A stretch of 64,000 bases of DNA, from NCBI GenBank assembly GCA_003988855.1, contig QYAI01000084.1, forward strand, positions 1 to 64,000. The letters run 5' to 3'. The notes beneath the pieces are model-generated. The model was not told where the DNA came from and did not search any database. It saw nothing but the letters and a program-made list of their open reading frames with translations. This DNA is from Arachnopeziza araneosa. Its lineage: Eukaryota > Ascomycota > Leotiomycetes > Helotiales > Arachnopezizaceae. Shown here piece by piece: positions 22,843 through 35,485 of this stretch. Each line of letters starts with the position of its first letter. Position 1 is the stretch's first letter. The position numbers and the translations under genes were made by a program.

Positions 22843-25199
22843 ATGAGGGCGCATACGCCTCAGCAATCTGCAGATGCCTCTAGGAGGCGGAGTTCTGTTG
22901 GAGGCGGTCATCGAACTAGTTTTGGGAGCAGTATTCCACGAGCTGGGTTGGTAGGAAGACCGACGGTGTGTATCACTCTGCAGTTGCCAATAGATGGAGA
23001 AAAAGGGTCAAAGAAGCTAATGGTCAAATCAAGATTGCACAAGTACGCGCTGCCAATTCGCAACCCTCTTACGACTTCCTCACTGGTGGTGAACGACCCC
23101 CCTCCCGCGACCATCATAGGCTATCAACACGGATCCCATCTACAGCCGCGCCGCCCGTCGATACCAACTACGAGACAGATCAGGAGCGAGAGAAGCGAAA
23201 GAAGGAATTGGACGAGTTGAAGGCGGAGATCAAGACGTTAAAATACACGATTGATAATAACAAGCAGGAGGAAGAACTTGCTAAACTTCGTCATCAGAGC
23301 GAACTCCGCGAAGCGCGGAGAAAGGGAGAGGATGATTTCAAGAAGATGCAAGCTGCGGACTCGGAGCGTTCGAAAGCCGTTAGGCAGTACGAGGCACTCG
23401 CAAAGGAGTTGAAGGAGGTGAGGGACGAAGCGGCGAAAGAGAAGGCTATCTTAGAAAAGAAGGCGAGGGAGGCGGACGAAGGGAAGAGGGTGCTAGAAGA
23501 GGAATTGGAGGATGTGAAGGCTGAGAGGGAGGAGAGTATCCGCGGGATCGAGAGGAGGAAGAAGGAGTTGGAGAGTAGGAACGAGACGTTGCAGAGCAGT
23601 ATGGAGGAGTTGCAGCAGGATTCTGATAGGAGAGAGACGTTACTGCAGGATGTGCAACAGCAGTTAGCGGATAAGAATACTGCTCATGGAGTATTGGAGG
23701 CTGAGGTGTTGAAGCTAAAAGCGCAGACGGGGGATGTGGATACCTTGGCCATCATCAAGAGAGAATTGAGTGAACAGGTTGCTCATATTAGGAAACTGGA
23801 GGGCCTCAATCGGGATCAGGGCGCTGAGCTAAAGCATTATAAGAGGCTTCACAAGAGTGTGGAAGTTGTGGAAGAGGAGAAGAGATCTCTGCAGCGAAAG
23901 TTGGAAGGTATGGAAGCTCTGGAGAATGAGCTCGGAGAAGCCAGAATTCAGCGCCAGAGACTTGACGATGAACGATTAGCTTGGACTGCATACCTTCAAA
24001 GTCAAGCTGGTTCTGATGGTCAATTTGAGTTTGAATCTCCAGAGGCATTAGTTCGAGCTCTGGTTGCAGAGCGACTTCAAACAGCAACTTTATTCGAGAG
24101 AGTTGGCGAACTGGAACCGGAATTGACTGCAAGGGATAGCACTATTCAAGTTCTTGAGAAGGAGAAAGCCAATCTTTCAGAACAGGTTGAAAAACTTAAG
24201 TCTTCTGGAGGTGCTGCAAGTTCTAGCAAGATCCACTTGCGTTTGGAGCGACAACGAGCATTAGCCATCAAGGAAGCGGAGTATCTGCGTGCTCAACTCA
24301 AGACTTATGATACCGAGGATACCACTTTTAATTCTGAAAGCGTTGACGAGTCTAAAGTAAAGCGAATTTCGGAGTTGGAAGACATGGTCGATCAATACCG
24401 CCAAGAAGTACAAACTTTACACAGCGAACTCGCTTTGAAAGAGACGACTCCGGCTCCAGATATAACGAACAACAAAAGATCTCGAGATGATTCTGAAGAC
24501 AACGAGCGTCTCGGTCAATTAACCCGCAAAAACCGCAAGCTCCAAGACGAGCTTAGCACCGCTCAAAACAACACCAAGCTCTTGCAGAAAGAACTTTCGG
24601 TTACCAAAGAACAACTCACAGCAGCTACTCAGCGAAGTAGCACACGTATCCTCTCTCTCCGTTCAAATCCTACATCAGACTATGAAGCCATTAAACTCAG
24701 CACGCTGCACACCCTCCGACAAGAAAATGCCGAGCTGTTATCCCAACTCCAATCCTCCTCCACCCCACCCTCTTCCATCCCCGCATCGACCCTCGCCTCA
24801 GCTCAGCTCTCCATCGCCTCCGCAGAATCCGCCCTCGCGTCAGAAAAAAAGCGCAACGACCGCCTCATGAAAGTATGGGGAGCGAAATCGGCCGAATTCC
24901 GCCAACTGGTCATCTCCCTTTTGGGCTGGGACGTAGTCTTCATGAAGGACGGCAAAATGCGCGTCACCTCCTTCTTCTACCCCAGTCATGGCGATGATGA
25001 GAACAGTATCGTCTTTGACGGGGAGAGGGGCACGATGAAGATCTCTGGGGGACCCGAGAGCGCATTTGCGGTTAAGATCGGTGATCAGATTAGGTTTTGG
25101 GTCAAGGAGAGAGGAAGTATTCCTTGTTTCTTGGCGGCGTTGACGTTGGAGTTTTATGAGGAGGCAAGGGGTGAGGGGACTGTGCGGGTTGACGTCTAA
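22843..25199 (+). CDS. MAD1: Spindle assembly checkpoint protein Mad1
   Basis: Coiled-coil scaffold that holds Mad2 at unattached kinetochores and at nuclear pores, so that the checkpoint can form. Two exons, here modelled as 22843-22969 and 23044-25199 (760 aa). The exact first intron is uncertain because other GT/AG pairs nearby also keep frame. A basic disordered head is followed by coiled coil from about residue 90 to 560, extremely rich in Lys, Glu, Arg and Leu. A Mad2-interaction motif of the form R-I-L-x4-N-P (RILSLRSNPT) lies at about residue 577. The C-terminus has an RLMKVW segment (the Bub1-binding RLK-type motif) and a folded RWD-like domain including FRQLVISLLGWDV and MRVTSFFYP. 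It converges on BIR1, with 332 bp between stop codons. Confidence 0.92.
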
Positions 25200-25531
25200 T
25201 TCAAAGGTGGAAGCCAAAGAAGAAACAGGGAGAGGTAATGAATGATATTAATGACGAGATGTAAATACACTTACTGTTCTGGCTCTTGCTTGCGGTGTTT
25301 TGTGGACGTGGCGTTAGCAGGTCTGGCTAGGTGGTAATATGCTGGCAGTTACAGTTACTGTCCTTGGTCTGTAAAACTGAGATGCAGAAAGTCGAGTAGA
25401 ACAGAAAAATAATTGCAATCACAATAATGCAGAGGCATCAATCTACAAATACAATCCAACAACGCCACCGCATCATTATTTCATGTCCATCCCCAAGATA
25501 GAAGCATAAAGCCCTGTCATTTTTGCGATAA
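25200..25531. terminator. Shared 3' region of convergent MAD1 and BIR1
   Basis: 332-bp spacer between the stop codons of two convergent genes. Both polyadenylation regions must lie here. No coding sequence was seen. Individual poly(A) signals cannot be assigned with confidence. Confidence 0.5.
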
Positions 25532-28282
25532 TCATTCTAGGCACTCTACACCCTCCAACGCACGCATAGCTCTCGTCCCTTGACTTTCAAAGGTGCCCAC
25601 CATGCGCTCACATTCATTTCTGAGCTTCTCCTCAGCCACCTGAGCATTGTACTGGATCCACTCTTCTACAGTCATCTTTTTTTCAGGGCTTGTCAGATCT
25701 CCTGCTTTAATCCTCTCAGCAGCTCCACCAAAGATGTCCGTAGCATTTCCTATCAGATTCTCTCCGCCTGGCGATTTTGTGAAGACAGCGTCCAAGTCTA
25801 TAGCGGTCCAGGGGTCATCAGTACGTAGACCAGCTATGATATTGCGTTTAGATGGAGAAAGCATAGGCGTTGCATCAGCGAGTGGAATTCTTTTTGCTGT
25901 TGAACAGGGAGTAGAAACGAGTTTCCTGGATACAGCCGAAGGTTTCGAAGATGGTGGCTGATTCTCCGCATCTGAGGAGTTCGGAGACTGAGATGGTGTC
26001 AATTCCTTTGGTGGCGGAGTAGGTGATCGATGAGCTAGGGTGGGGACTTTGACAGGTGTTGGTTTTTGATTAATATTTGCAATCTCAATGTCTGGAACAA
26101 CTTGATGAGGCACCGAGACATCAGAAGATTTGAGTACTCGCCCTCGAGGTTTAGAAGCCTTCGGCTTTGAGACCTTTGGTTCAGGATCATGGAACACAGC
26201 AGGAAGTGCCTCGGGTGCGGGTGTATAGAACCTCTCTTCACCGGCAGAAATGTCCTCAACTTGGAGAAGACTTTTGCCCTTGATGATACGGGTTGGCTCA
26301 TCAGCTTGTAGCATTGAAGGCAGGGGCTTTTGGATAATCTCCTCGACATTTCGGCCAAGGCCCTTTCGACCTCCTTTTCCCTTCTTCAATGCACTCCCAC
26401 GTCGAGTAGGGCCACCACGAACGACTGTAGATTGACTCGCCATGCTTGCATCAGTCTCATTGCCAGAGTCATCCTTTCCTTCACCTTCACGGCCAGTTGG
26501 ATTATCGCTCATAGGCATTATCGAACTTTGAGTAGGTATTGGTGGAAGTGGTCTAGCAGGTTGTTTCGTCGAAGCTCGTTGCTTTTTGGGGGGCAGAATA
26601 GGGGAAGAATGCTGAATGGAAATACTTTGTTCCAACTCAGCGGCAATCTGTTGTGTAGCTTCCTCCTCCGCTATCCTTTGAGCTTCAGCCTCTGCTTCAG
26701 CTTCAGCAGCTTTCTTGGCAGCAGCAGCACGTTGTTTTGCAGAGACTTTTCGAACCGGGGCAGTCTTTCCTTTTTTGGCTTTTGGAAGAGGTTTTGAATC
26801 AACTTCCATAGCATCAAGCTCAGCTTCAATTTCTGCTTCGTTGATATCGACTGCGTCCACGCTAAACATGGAAAAATGAGAGGCAACCGTCTTTGTAGTC
26901 TTAGATATTTGTACTTCTTCATCCAAAGGCCTTTCAAGATCGGCTTCGAGTGCTCTATCGATCTCGTCATCGTCTGGAACCGGTCCACGTAAGGACGCTT
27001 GTGATGCAGCGGATGCCTTGCGTGATGGTCGGCCCTTTTTCCCTCTCACCTTTGGAAGCGGTTCACTTTCTCCAATCATTGAATTATCAACAGCTGTGCT
27101 TCCTCTGGTCCGTGTAGCTCTTCTCTTTGGAGGCGGAACTTCACTTTCAACAGCTGGTTCTACAGCCTCTAGTTCATGTTCGCTCTTCCGTTTCTTGCCT
27201 CGAGCGGGCTCTGGAAGATCAATTTTGACTTTAAAATCGTCATCTTCTGGTTCGGGAGCTTCTGTAACTTCAACAGGCTCATCTTTCTTTGCTCTGGTCT
27301 TTTTCACTTTGGTCGGAGCGGCTTTTTTGGACTTTACCATTCTTTTTGCTGTTGCATTCGTTGCTGTTGTCAGAATGCTGTCTCCTTCTTCCACAGGTAA
27401 ATCAATAATTGAAGCGGCATCCGAGGTAATAGTGAAAGCTGATTGTGTTGAAAGTCTCGAAACTTTTGAGGTTCTATCTTTCTTTGATTTATTGCGCTTT
27501 GGGGTTTGTTTGTGGCTGCTGATTAGTGCGAAGAAAGGACAGTCCGGCGAGCGATTATGATGTTCGTCCCTTCCTCAATTAGAAAACGTCAATAGGAAAA
27601 AAGGAAGGACCGTCTCACAATGGTTTGTCTCCTTTCTCCCATCCATCTAAAGCTAGTGCACAATATGCGCAAGTCGCCATATCGTCCGATCCTGCACATG
27701 GAGTATATTTCCATCCGGCATCAACCATCTACTAGAAATTGAGTATATCTCATGGTTACTTGGACTTCAATACCAACCTGCTTAGTTTTGCATTTCCACC
27801 CTTTCTTCTCCTCATGAGGCCATTTATCGGCAAAAGTTACCTTTCGAGCCTCAATCATATTCGTGCTCAGAGGATATTCTTCGCTCAGATCTCCGTCCTG
27901 CTTTTCCACAGTAGCGACAATTGCCCACCCACAATCTGGAGAATGCTTTAAATGCTCGGCTAGAGGGTCGTCTTCTTCTTCCCACCCATCATACTGTTTG
28001 TGGCAGAGAAAGCACGCAACATTGTCCGGATTGGTTTGGAGAGGATGAAAGAAGAAACCGGCTTTGGCAAGCTTGACGCGTGTTAGCATGCCAAGAATAT
28101 TTAGAAGTTGTGGGAGATATTACCTCTTCAGGTGTTAAGAATTTATGTGGCCATTTCAGTGTTTTGGGCGCCTTTGTACTCGCGTTAGATGCTCGTCGTT
28201 TGGAAAGCGGTTGTGCAGTCTGGAATGATGCTAAACGGTTTTCATATGCGAAATACTGATCTGCAATATCGGGAATAGTCAT
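25532..28282 (-). CDS. BIR1: Survivin-like BIR-repeat protein Bir1 (chromosomal passenger complex)
   Basis: Chromosomal passenger complex subunit that targets Aurora kinase to centromeres and the spindle midzone. Four exons on the minus strand, 28282-28124, 28071-27778, 27728-27619 and 27569-25532, joined in phase to 866 aa. Two N-terminal BIR zinc domains are visible. The first has C73, C76, H93 and C100 within CFLC..YDGW...HSPDC. The second has C171, C174, H191/H192 and C198 within CAYC..LDGW...RSPDC and is split by intron 3. A long Lys/Glu/Pro/Ser-rich disordered region follows. A predicted C-terminal helix (VEEWIQYNAQVAEEKLRNEC) is the likely attachment to INCENP- and borealin-type partners. 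There are no RING or CARD domains, as expected for the survivin/Bir1 group rather than metazoan apoptosis inhibitors. Confidence 0.92.
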
Positions 28283-29072
28283 GTTGATTTGTTGGAAAGC
28301 CCAAGTTTTGATCCTGTCGTAAGTCGAGCTATTTAGAATCGAGGGTACATAGAATTTGGTGTTCCACCACGCGTGTCTTCCGACCGCGTTTAGGCCGCGT
28401 CTTGTATTATGTCTTGGTCAGCTAAGATTGCAGATGGCAATAATCATTCGAAATGGTATGCTGGATTGCAATTTATGCTGTGGGATATAATACAATACAG
28501 AGTCGGAAGATGCGTTCTAGAGGTGTTGATGGTGGGCCGCAGCTAGTTTGTTTACTTTGGCAGAATATGTACACCGCCCCTTCACGTGACAGGTATCCCT
28601 CCTTCGTGTACCTCTGAGTGATCTTTTGGTATCTGAAAGATAAGTTATGAGGAATGAAATGAAATAAAAGATCTTGATTTACATATATTGGTTCTGGTAT
28701 CAACTCTATGTTGAATGCATCGGCCTGAATATTCATTTCACAATGTTACCTATACATGCATCTTGATCTGGGTCTCGTATCATTTGGACAAATGTAATCC
28801 TTATTTTTTTTTTCCACATGTCAAAAGTATGATATATTTTTCTTTCCATCCATAAATAAATCACAAGAATTCGAAAGGTTTCCCACCAAATGCCAAATGA
28901 TCATGCCTCACTAGTCTTGCTATCATCTCCTTTCCACTTTCCCATCCTCTCTCGCCCATCCACAAAAAGCCTCCTTTCGTAAAGGAGCACATAAAAGGAA
29001 CTATAGTTTCTCTCTGAATCTTTTATGCCGTACCTAGTCTTATGTAAGACAAACAGTGACATAAGGTCCAGC
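28283..29072. other. Intergenic region
   Basis: Promoter of BIR1 on the left and 3' flank of the secreted-protein gene on the right. An AT-rich tract with a T10 run lies near 28804. No coding frame is supported. Confidence 0.6.
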
Positions 29073-29852
29073 TTAGGCCTTACATTTCTGCCACTGAACG
29101 CCAACGATGAAATCGACCTTTCCGTCAGCGGAATCCTGGGTGAGTTGACCTTGCGATGAGGTATCTTTGCTAGTAAGACGGACTTGAGAGTTAATGTTGA
29201 GAGGAAGAGCTTGGCCGCAAGGAGACCAGATGGTGGAAGTGAAAGGGATGGAATCCGAGACCTCATAATCGCCATCTTGTGGGCCGCTGAAGGTAGTTGA
29301 AGTAGATGCTTGAGCCGTTGCTGAATGTTTGGGTTAGCTAGATTGCAATATAGGTATATGCTATATATGGGAGACATACAACCGGAGAAGTAGTAGGTGG
29401 CTTGCTGAACACCAGTGACGTTCTTATTCTGGAGATAGGAGTAACCACGGAAGGTAGTGCTCAGAACGCTATACTGGAATCCAGATGGGTATTGGAGGTT
29501 GACGTTCAATTGACAGTTCTTTCGGTTATCGGTGATTGATGTTCCGGTGCCAATTGAAGCAACCATTTGATCAAAGATGAGAGTAAAGCTATAATTTAAT
29601 CAGTATTCATTTTTATTCCTTACTCATAGTCATTACGAACGTGGAATGATCTGCTGAGATGAAAGATCCAACCGAGCCTTGTGGGCACCCAGTTCCACCA
29701 TAACTGATGGAATTGATAGTAACCTGTGTTGGGTTTGGTCCGACTGTAGTGGAAGTAGCTGTTGGTGCACCAAGTGATACTCCCAAATTTGGTCCTTGAG
29801 GAGCTGCAAGAACAGTGGCCGCAAGGGCAACAACATAGTAGATTGCAAGCAT
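29073..29852 (-). CDS. Small secreted protein, DUF4360-like
   Basis: Exons 29852-29641, 29588-29380 and 29320-29073 on the minus strand join in phase to 222 aa. The first 16 or so residues (MLAIYYVVALAATVLA) form a clear signal peptide with a likely cut before APQ. The mature protein carries the features I associate with fungal DUF4360 proteins: a GTGCPQGSV cysteine segment, FTLIFDQMVAS, ITDNRKNCQLNVNL, a YRGY-like stretch and a C-terminal VQWQKCK. Four cysteines are placed as expected for two disulfides. No enzymatic motif was seen. Relatives are secreted proteins of unknown function. The first intron uses a GTTCGT donor, which is the only choice that restores the conserved ADHSTFTLIF reading. 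Confidence 0.85.
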
Positions 29853-32676
29853 CTTGAAAATAGTAGAAGAGACTGAGACAAGTGATTTCTGTCGGCCTGA
29901 GAGGATTGAGAAACTGTTCTTGTTGATGAGAAGGGAGAAAAATCTTGGGAACAGTCCGATCTTTATATTTTCTTTGCAGGCGCGTGGCTATGGCCTTTGG
30001 TAGTAATACGGATGCTTCAGACCCGTGACAAACGCCACCGTCCGGACTGGACGTTGTTTCCTTGGAGCTTGGTTGGGACTACTCCATCGCCACCAGGATA
30101 CCAGCTCCGCATTCTCAATGGAAGACTTTTGGCCATCGTCCCCGCACCAATCTAAGCGGTCGTCAGTGACAGGAGATGAATGGAGTAACGAGTGACAATA
30201 CGAGTCGCCATTGAATGGAGATGCATCGGATAAACATAAGCGAGAAAGGTAGGGAGCAAGTATGTTCCAAGGTTAAGGGATCCCACTGAAGAAAACCCTG
30301 GTGCTAAAGACACCGAACCTGCCAAAACGTGGCCCGCGGAACTCCTTGTGACTGCGATTGAAATGAGAAATATAGTGCAACAGATTGAAATAAATCTATG
30401 AATAGAAACGGAGTAAGCTTAAACAAATGGTATGGAGGTGCAAACCAATAGCATGGAGATCCAGAACGGCACGCTATATATTAAACATGTGTAGAAAACT
30501 GAGAATGAGATGACAGAATCCGAAATTTCAGTCTGCAAACGAGCACTTGAAGGCGGGCCACGGATCCTATTCTTCGTATTCTCAAGCGCCCGAATAACAT
30601 GCAGCCGTTTGGAGGAAGTCGTCGCGACTAGGTTTGGAGCATTTCTTTCTTGGTCAAGTGATATAGGGCAACATTCTCTTCCTACTGAAGAGGCATCTAG
30701 ATAGCCAGACAAGGATGACTTTGACCTGTATATCCCACCATAGGGAGCGTTGAGCGCCATAATACAATCTTTTCCAAACACTAGGGCACCACTGCGACAG
30801 AATCATGATGGCGCTGTCTTGGCTGCTGGGAGGTTGGAGAACAACACGACTCTCCAAGTGAGATATCCCTCGGCCCAGGTAGAATCTGAGGCTCTCGCAG
30901 GTTCCATAGGAATATCAGACCTTCCCAAACCGGATATCTATATTTCCTCGCCAAGCATCTAGGGATGTTTTCATGTGCTGTCGCTGCTCGCCCATCATCT
31001 CCTCTTTCTTTAGGCAGGGCTATGGCCGAAGCCGAAGGTATAGATTGCGTGCATCTGGACTCGGCCGGAATGGGCAAAAGGTGTGAGTGAGGCTTCACAA
31101 GATGTCGTCTCTCGAGATTAAGGTTGTCGTCTGTGGGGAAGCCCTTGGTGAGGCTGGTCCATGTCGCGCTAGGCTCAAACAAGCCTCCCAGTCTGCAACG
31201 TTAATCATCGGATAATATACAAAATTTGCCTAAGATCCTCATCCACCTATACAAACACCCTTTTGTCACGAGATTGCTACACTGCTGGTTTTTCTCAATC
31301 TATAACCTTGCTGGCCGTAGTTGCCATCATCAGGTACCTCCAGGGGCACCAGTGTCTTGGACTGGACTGTTGGCCCAGTGAAGCAGCTGGACAAGCTAGG
31401 ATGAATTGCATCTTCAGCCTGCATGAAAAATCTATGGACCAGTGTTCTATTTTAGGATGTGTCCCTTCTCCTCTTCCCCAATCGTGTCCCTTCCATCTCA
31501 AATGCTTCGACCGTATCCAAGCGGTCCTTCTTCACGTCAACAACGATTCCTTGACCATAGGCTCACACAAGACCTCAAGTGAGTCTGTACGGACCGTGGC
31601 GATATACCCACCTTGATTCGGTATTGCCGGTAGTATATATGAAAGATCGAGATCAGATGATTACAGAATGATCTGGGAAACTTGTGGCTATTATTGGCGT
31701 CAATCTATTTTTCAGATGAACTCTACATCGAATGTAGCTCTTAGCATCTGATATCTATTTAAAGACTGGCAAGGGAGGCCAAAGTATCCAGCCTCCGCAA
31801 AATCTCCGTTAATCAGTCATTGACGTATCGGAAGAACTTGGCAAGCAAGACTTTATATGCCGGACCGGCGCTCCGATCTGCGATGGATTTGCAGGTTAGG
31901 ATCATTAAGCAATAAGCGCATGAAATTCTCCTAGGAGGCTTTCCTAGTGGAAACAACCTTATCTGTTAATCGCGATCGCTTTGATGGCACTGTAGATCAG
32001 ATCACCCAACACACGATAAAGAGAGCCCTCCCAAATCCTTCTTATTCTCAGCTACTTCACAGCACTATCCAACTGAGTCATTTTCTACACTTGTCCTTCT
32101 ACTTTTATCTGAGTCTGCATTCCACTATCGTACTCTCATTTGATTCCCCAATATTCGGCTTAGGTCTATCGGCGCTCTAAGAGGAAGGTTCATGTATGAT
32201 GATACAACCCTCGCAAGAAACCAAAATACCTTTATCGCTCGCAACACCTTTGAACACCATGACAGTACCAGCAACTCGGGCTCGATCCTCCTGTGGCTTG
32301 CTCGATTCAGCCGCTGAAACTGAGAGCAGCAATGTGTATCACGTGTGATTGAGTTTCGGACGATTGGAAAAATTCCACTCTACATTGCCGTATGCCGAAA
32401 TTATGTGCGTAGTGAAAGTGCAAGATCAATGTCGTGCACCATCAAGTCTTCCTTTTGACCTGGATTTTCAATTTGAGCATTCCCAGAAAATAATTCCACG
32501 AAGCTTACCAAAACATGTTCACTCCAATATATTCAAATTCCGCGTAATGTTATGGGGCTTATTGATAATGTACCACTACTCGCTACAACAGTCTAGCCCA
32601 TCTCGCTATCAGGACTATACTTCAACTCAAATTACAATGATTCGCTAGCAATCTCATTCCTCCCCCGAATGCAAAG
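29853..32676. other. 2.8-kb gene-poor region
   Basis: The longest gap in the window. Frames on both strands (for example 30419-30781, 30781-31182 and 31263-31616) lack signal peptides, domains or splice-consistent extensions, and their composition looks random. It includes the promoter of the secreted-protein gene next to 29853. No repeat or transposon ends were seen. Confidence 0.5.
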
Positions 32677-35485
32677 TTATTTAGCCTCATACTTCCCACT
32701 AACAAACTTTTTATGTGTTTCAACATCTACCCAAGTCCCTGTACTCTCTGCCGTTGTTGGACTTGCAATCGAATCTGCAAAAGGGTCATCGCTTTCTTCT
32801 TTTGCTTTTGCGGCTTCAAATTTCGAGACGCCAATTCCACTGCCCAGGACTAGCTCTCTGCCACCATGAATCTCCCATTTTGCCTCGATATGGCCTGGTT
32901 CGGGAGCAGCTTCATCCTTAGCAATGAACCTGCAAACAACTCTTTGTGACGCGGAACTAAGTGTCACGTCACCAAGCTTCCAGTATACGAGAAATTGGTC
33001 TTTGATATGTACACCCGATGGTTTGAGCTGAGCCGCAGCAGCTTTGGGACCTTGGTATATAGCTCTTAATATGAAATTGTTGACAGTGATCGGTTGTGTA
33101 CTGTAGGCGGGATTGAGACTATAATCTATAATTAGACCTAGGAAACCGTTCTGTACTTTCCACGCAGGCTTGATAACCAAGGGCGGAGGAGCAGTTGGAT
33201 TTGCAATGTCAACGTGACCACGATAGCTAAAAGCTACTCCAGATTTTCCAGAGATAGGAGATAAGTCAATTGTGAATTCATCGGATTTTTCACCAGAGTT
33301 AGGCTGAATAAACGTTCTGTTTGGCCCAATGACTTCTAGATTTGGAAAATTGTCAATTCGAATAGTCTCATGGCCTACTTAATTGTTAATAGAGCCTCCG
33401 AAGGTTGTGCTTAACTTACTTGAAGTTAATGAGTCTTCTGCAGCCTTATTGTGAGTCAAAGCAATCTCGCCCTTAATCTCCATTGAGCTCAGTGTCCCAC
33501 TCTCGAATGATGCGCTTAAACTTTCGATGATAGATGCGTTCAAACCAGTTGCGTGCAGATCAGCATGCCTCGCGACTACGTGACTTGACAGCGAATTCCC
33601 AGAACGAATGGAAGTTGTATCAGAACCAGTCAAGTGAGAGGTCTCTCCAGATGATAGGGCTGCTAAAGCTGCAGCTCTGCCTGTAACAACGCCAGGCGAA
33701 GGCGGCGCAGGGTTTTCTGAGGTGACTACATCCAAGGAGTTTGAAGGCATGTACATTGTACTTCGAACATCTCGACGTCCTCGTACAGTACCCGATTTTC
33801 TATTCGAGGGGGGAATTTGTGCGGATCTCAGAGTGTTGGCGACGTTTGATAATGCAGCTTGTGCATCGGCGTCTTGCTCAGGAATGGGCTCTTTTCTAAT
33901 ATCGAGCTTGAACTGGGGTTGATCACCTTCCTGTGCTGCATCATGTTGGGCTTGAGATATTGGGTCATTCATAACCCCAGGAACAGTGAAGCCCTCAGAA
34001 TCCTTTTGAGGCTCTGGGTTGAGATGAGACGGAGGCGGACCAGGAGGAGGTTCAACATCAGAAAGATCAGGAGAGGCTGGCCCATTTGGAGGAGCTAGTG
34101 ATGACCTTCGCTGAGGCAGGCTAGCAAATGATGCATCAAGGTTATTGCCGTTTGTCTGCAAAGTAGGGCTTCTAGCGGGCGGAGATTCGGCCAAAGATTC
34201 TAGACCACCTTGCCGTGATGGAGATTCTCGTAGATTGGTTGACGAGGCCCTCGGGGAAGGTATTGGCCGTCCATCCCGACTACTTGAACTTCGACCAAAA
34301 GATTGAAATCCCTTTGATGGCGAAGGAGCGCGAGCGAAGCCCGCCTGCATGCTTTGGCGTCTTCGCCCAAGCATAGTGCCAAAACGACTCTTCAATTTAG
34401 ATTCTAGTGATGTTAGTGATGCCAGCCTTGATAATACGAAGTAGAGGGGAATGAACCTCCTGTTTCTTTAGCGGGATGAGAGTGATCGCTCTGATTATCG
34501 GTATGAGTTGACCCAGCAGTTTGCGGTGGTACAGGACTACTAGATGTTCCGGTGCTTCCAGCGAAGGACGGCTGTCTTGTAGGTTTCTCCAAAACAGGTT
34601 TTCCAGCAACGTTAGCAGCAGCCCAATCTTTGATTTCCTTGGAAGTATCGATGTCTAGCAGAATTGGTAGGGTTTCTTCGACAAATTTCCTATCACGTTC
34701 ATTCTTGTCGGATTCGCAAGTTTCGTATTGTGTCAGAAGATCTCGAAGATGATTCAGTCGTCTCTCGTCTAAAGCTTGTAGAGTCTCGAATATAAATGGA
34801 GCCTGCGAGTTCCACTGCTGCTGTGCGTTGAATAATTTGCTTGACGCGGTATCAACCTTCTGCGCGCTTGCTTTCCCTCCTTTCTTGTTGAGCTTCTCTG
34901 TCCGGTCTTGCGCCTCCTCCAACTCCTTCGCCATGGCGGCTAAATTTCCTTGGATGGTTGTCATGGCTGACATCTCTTTATTGTTTACATTAAAACCTCT
35001 TAATGGTTCTTCAACATCCCGTAGTATTCGTTCGGCAAAAAGGAAATGCGATTTGGAAAGGTTCGCCGTGGCTGTAATGATCTTCCTCCATGGAGACTCG
35101 AACACCCTTCTTGGTCAGCCCTTATCTGAGAGAGATGTGGCGAAGGATTATTACCCCAATTGGCCACTGACGCCTTGCAGGCGTTTGTCTGAAAGCTTGC
35201 TTAGGCCCTCGGCATATGCTCTCTCGAGCTTGAAACGGTCCTGTTGGTATGTTAACGGCTTGTGGGCTAGCTGAATAAGGGTCTCTTATCGTACCTGAAT
35301 CCAGTCGGCAATCTCGGAGTTGGCTTTGGCAATATCCTTGACACGTTCATTCAATTTCTGCACGGCAGTACCTGGTTGGAGCCGCTCCTTGAGAGAGATA
35401 TTAGCTTCGCAGATTCGACACCTGGCGGAATGCGACAGCTCACCAGCATTGCAGGATACTCCTGCCTGGACAGCGCTTCCTCCAT
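32677..35485 (-). CDS. SYP1: Endocytic adaptor Syp1 (muniscin: F-BAR and mu-homology domains)
   Basis: Early-arriving endocytic adaptor that bends membrane and recruits cargo at cortical patches. In yeast it also affects septins and Rho1 signalling. Six exons on the minus strand, 35485-35444, 35387-35295, 35240-35155, 35106-34457, 34403-33420 and 33374-32677, give 850 aa. The N-terminal 250 or so residues form the helical F-BAR domain, beginning MEEALSRQEYPAML and running through QKLNERVKDIAKANSEIADW and ESPWRKIITATANLSKSHF. A Ser/Pro-rich disordered middle contains an Arg-rich MLGRRRQSM patch. The C-terminal 270 or so residues form the mu-homology domain (for example AFSYRGHVDIANPTAPPPLV and VKPAWKVQ-type strands). 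Introns are 45-56 bp with clear branch sites. The gene shares a divergent promoter with CSK1. Confidence 0.92.

Noticed and set aside
26330..27560. Ser/Phe-rich plus-strand frames
   Set aside because: They are antisense shadows of the Lys/Glu-rich BIR1 exon.
30419..31616. Several 100-130-codon frames in the 30-31.6 kb gap
   Set aside because: No domains, signal peptides, codon bias or splice continuity. Length is within chance for this composition.
34828..35274. 148-codon plus-strand frame
   Set aside because: Antisense shadow of SYP1 exons that carry the F-BAR domain.
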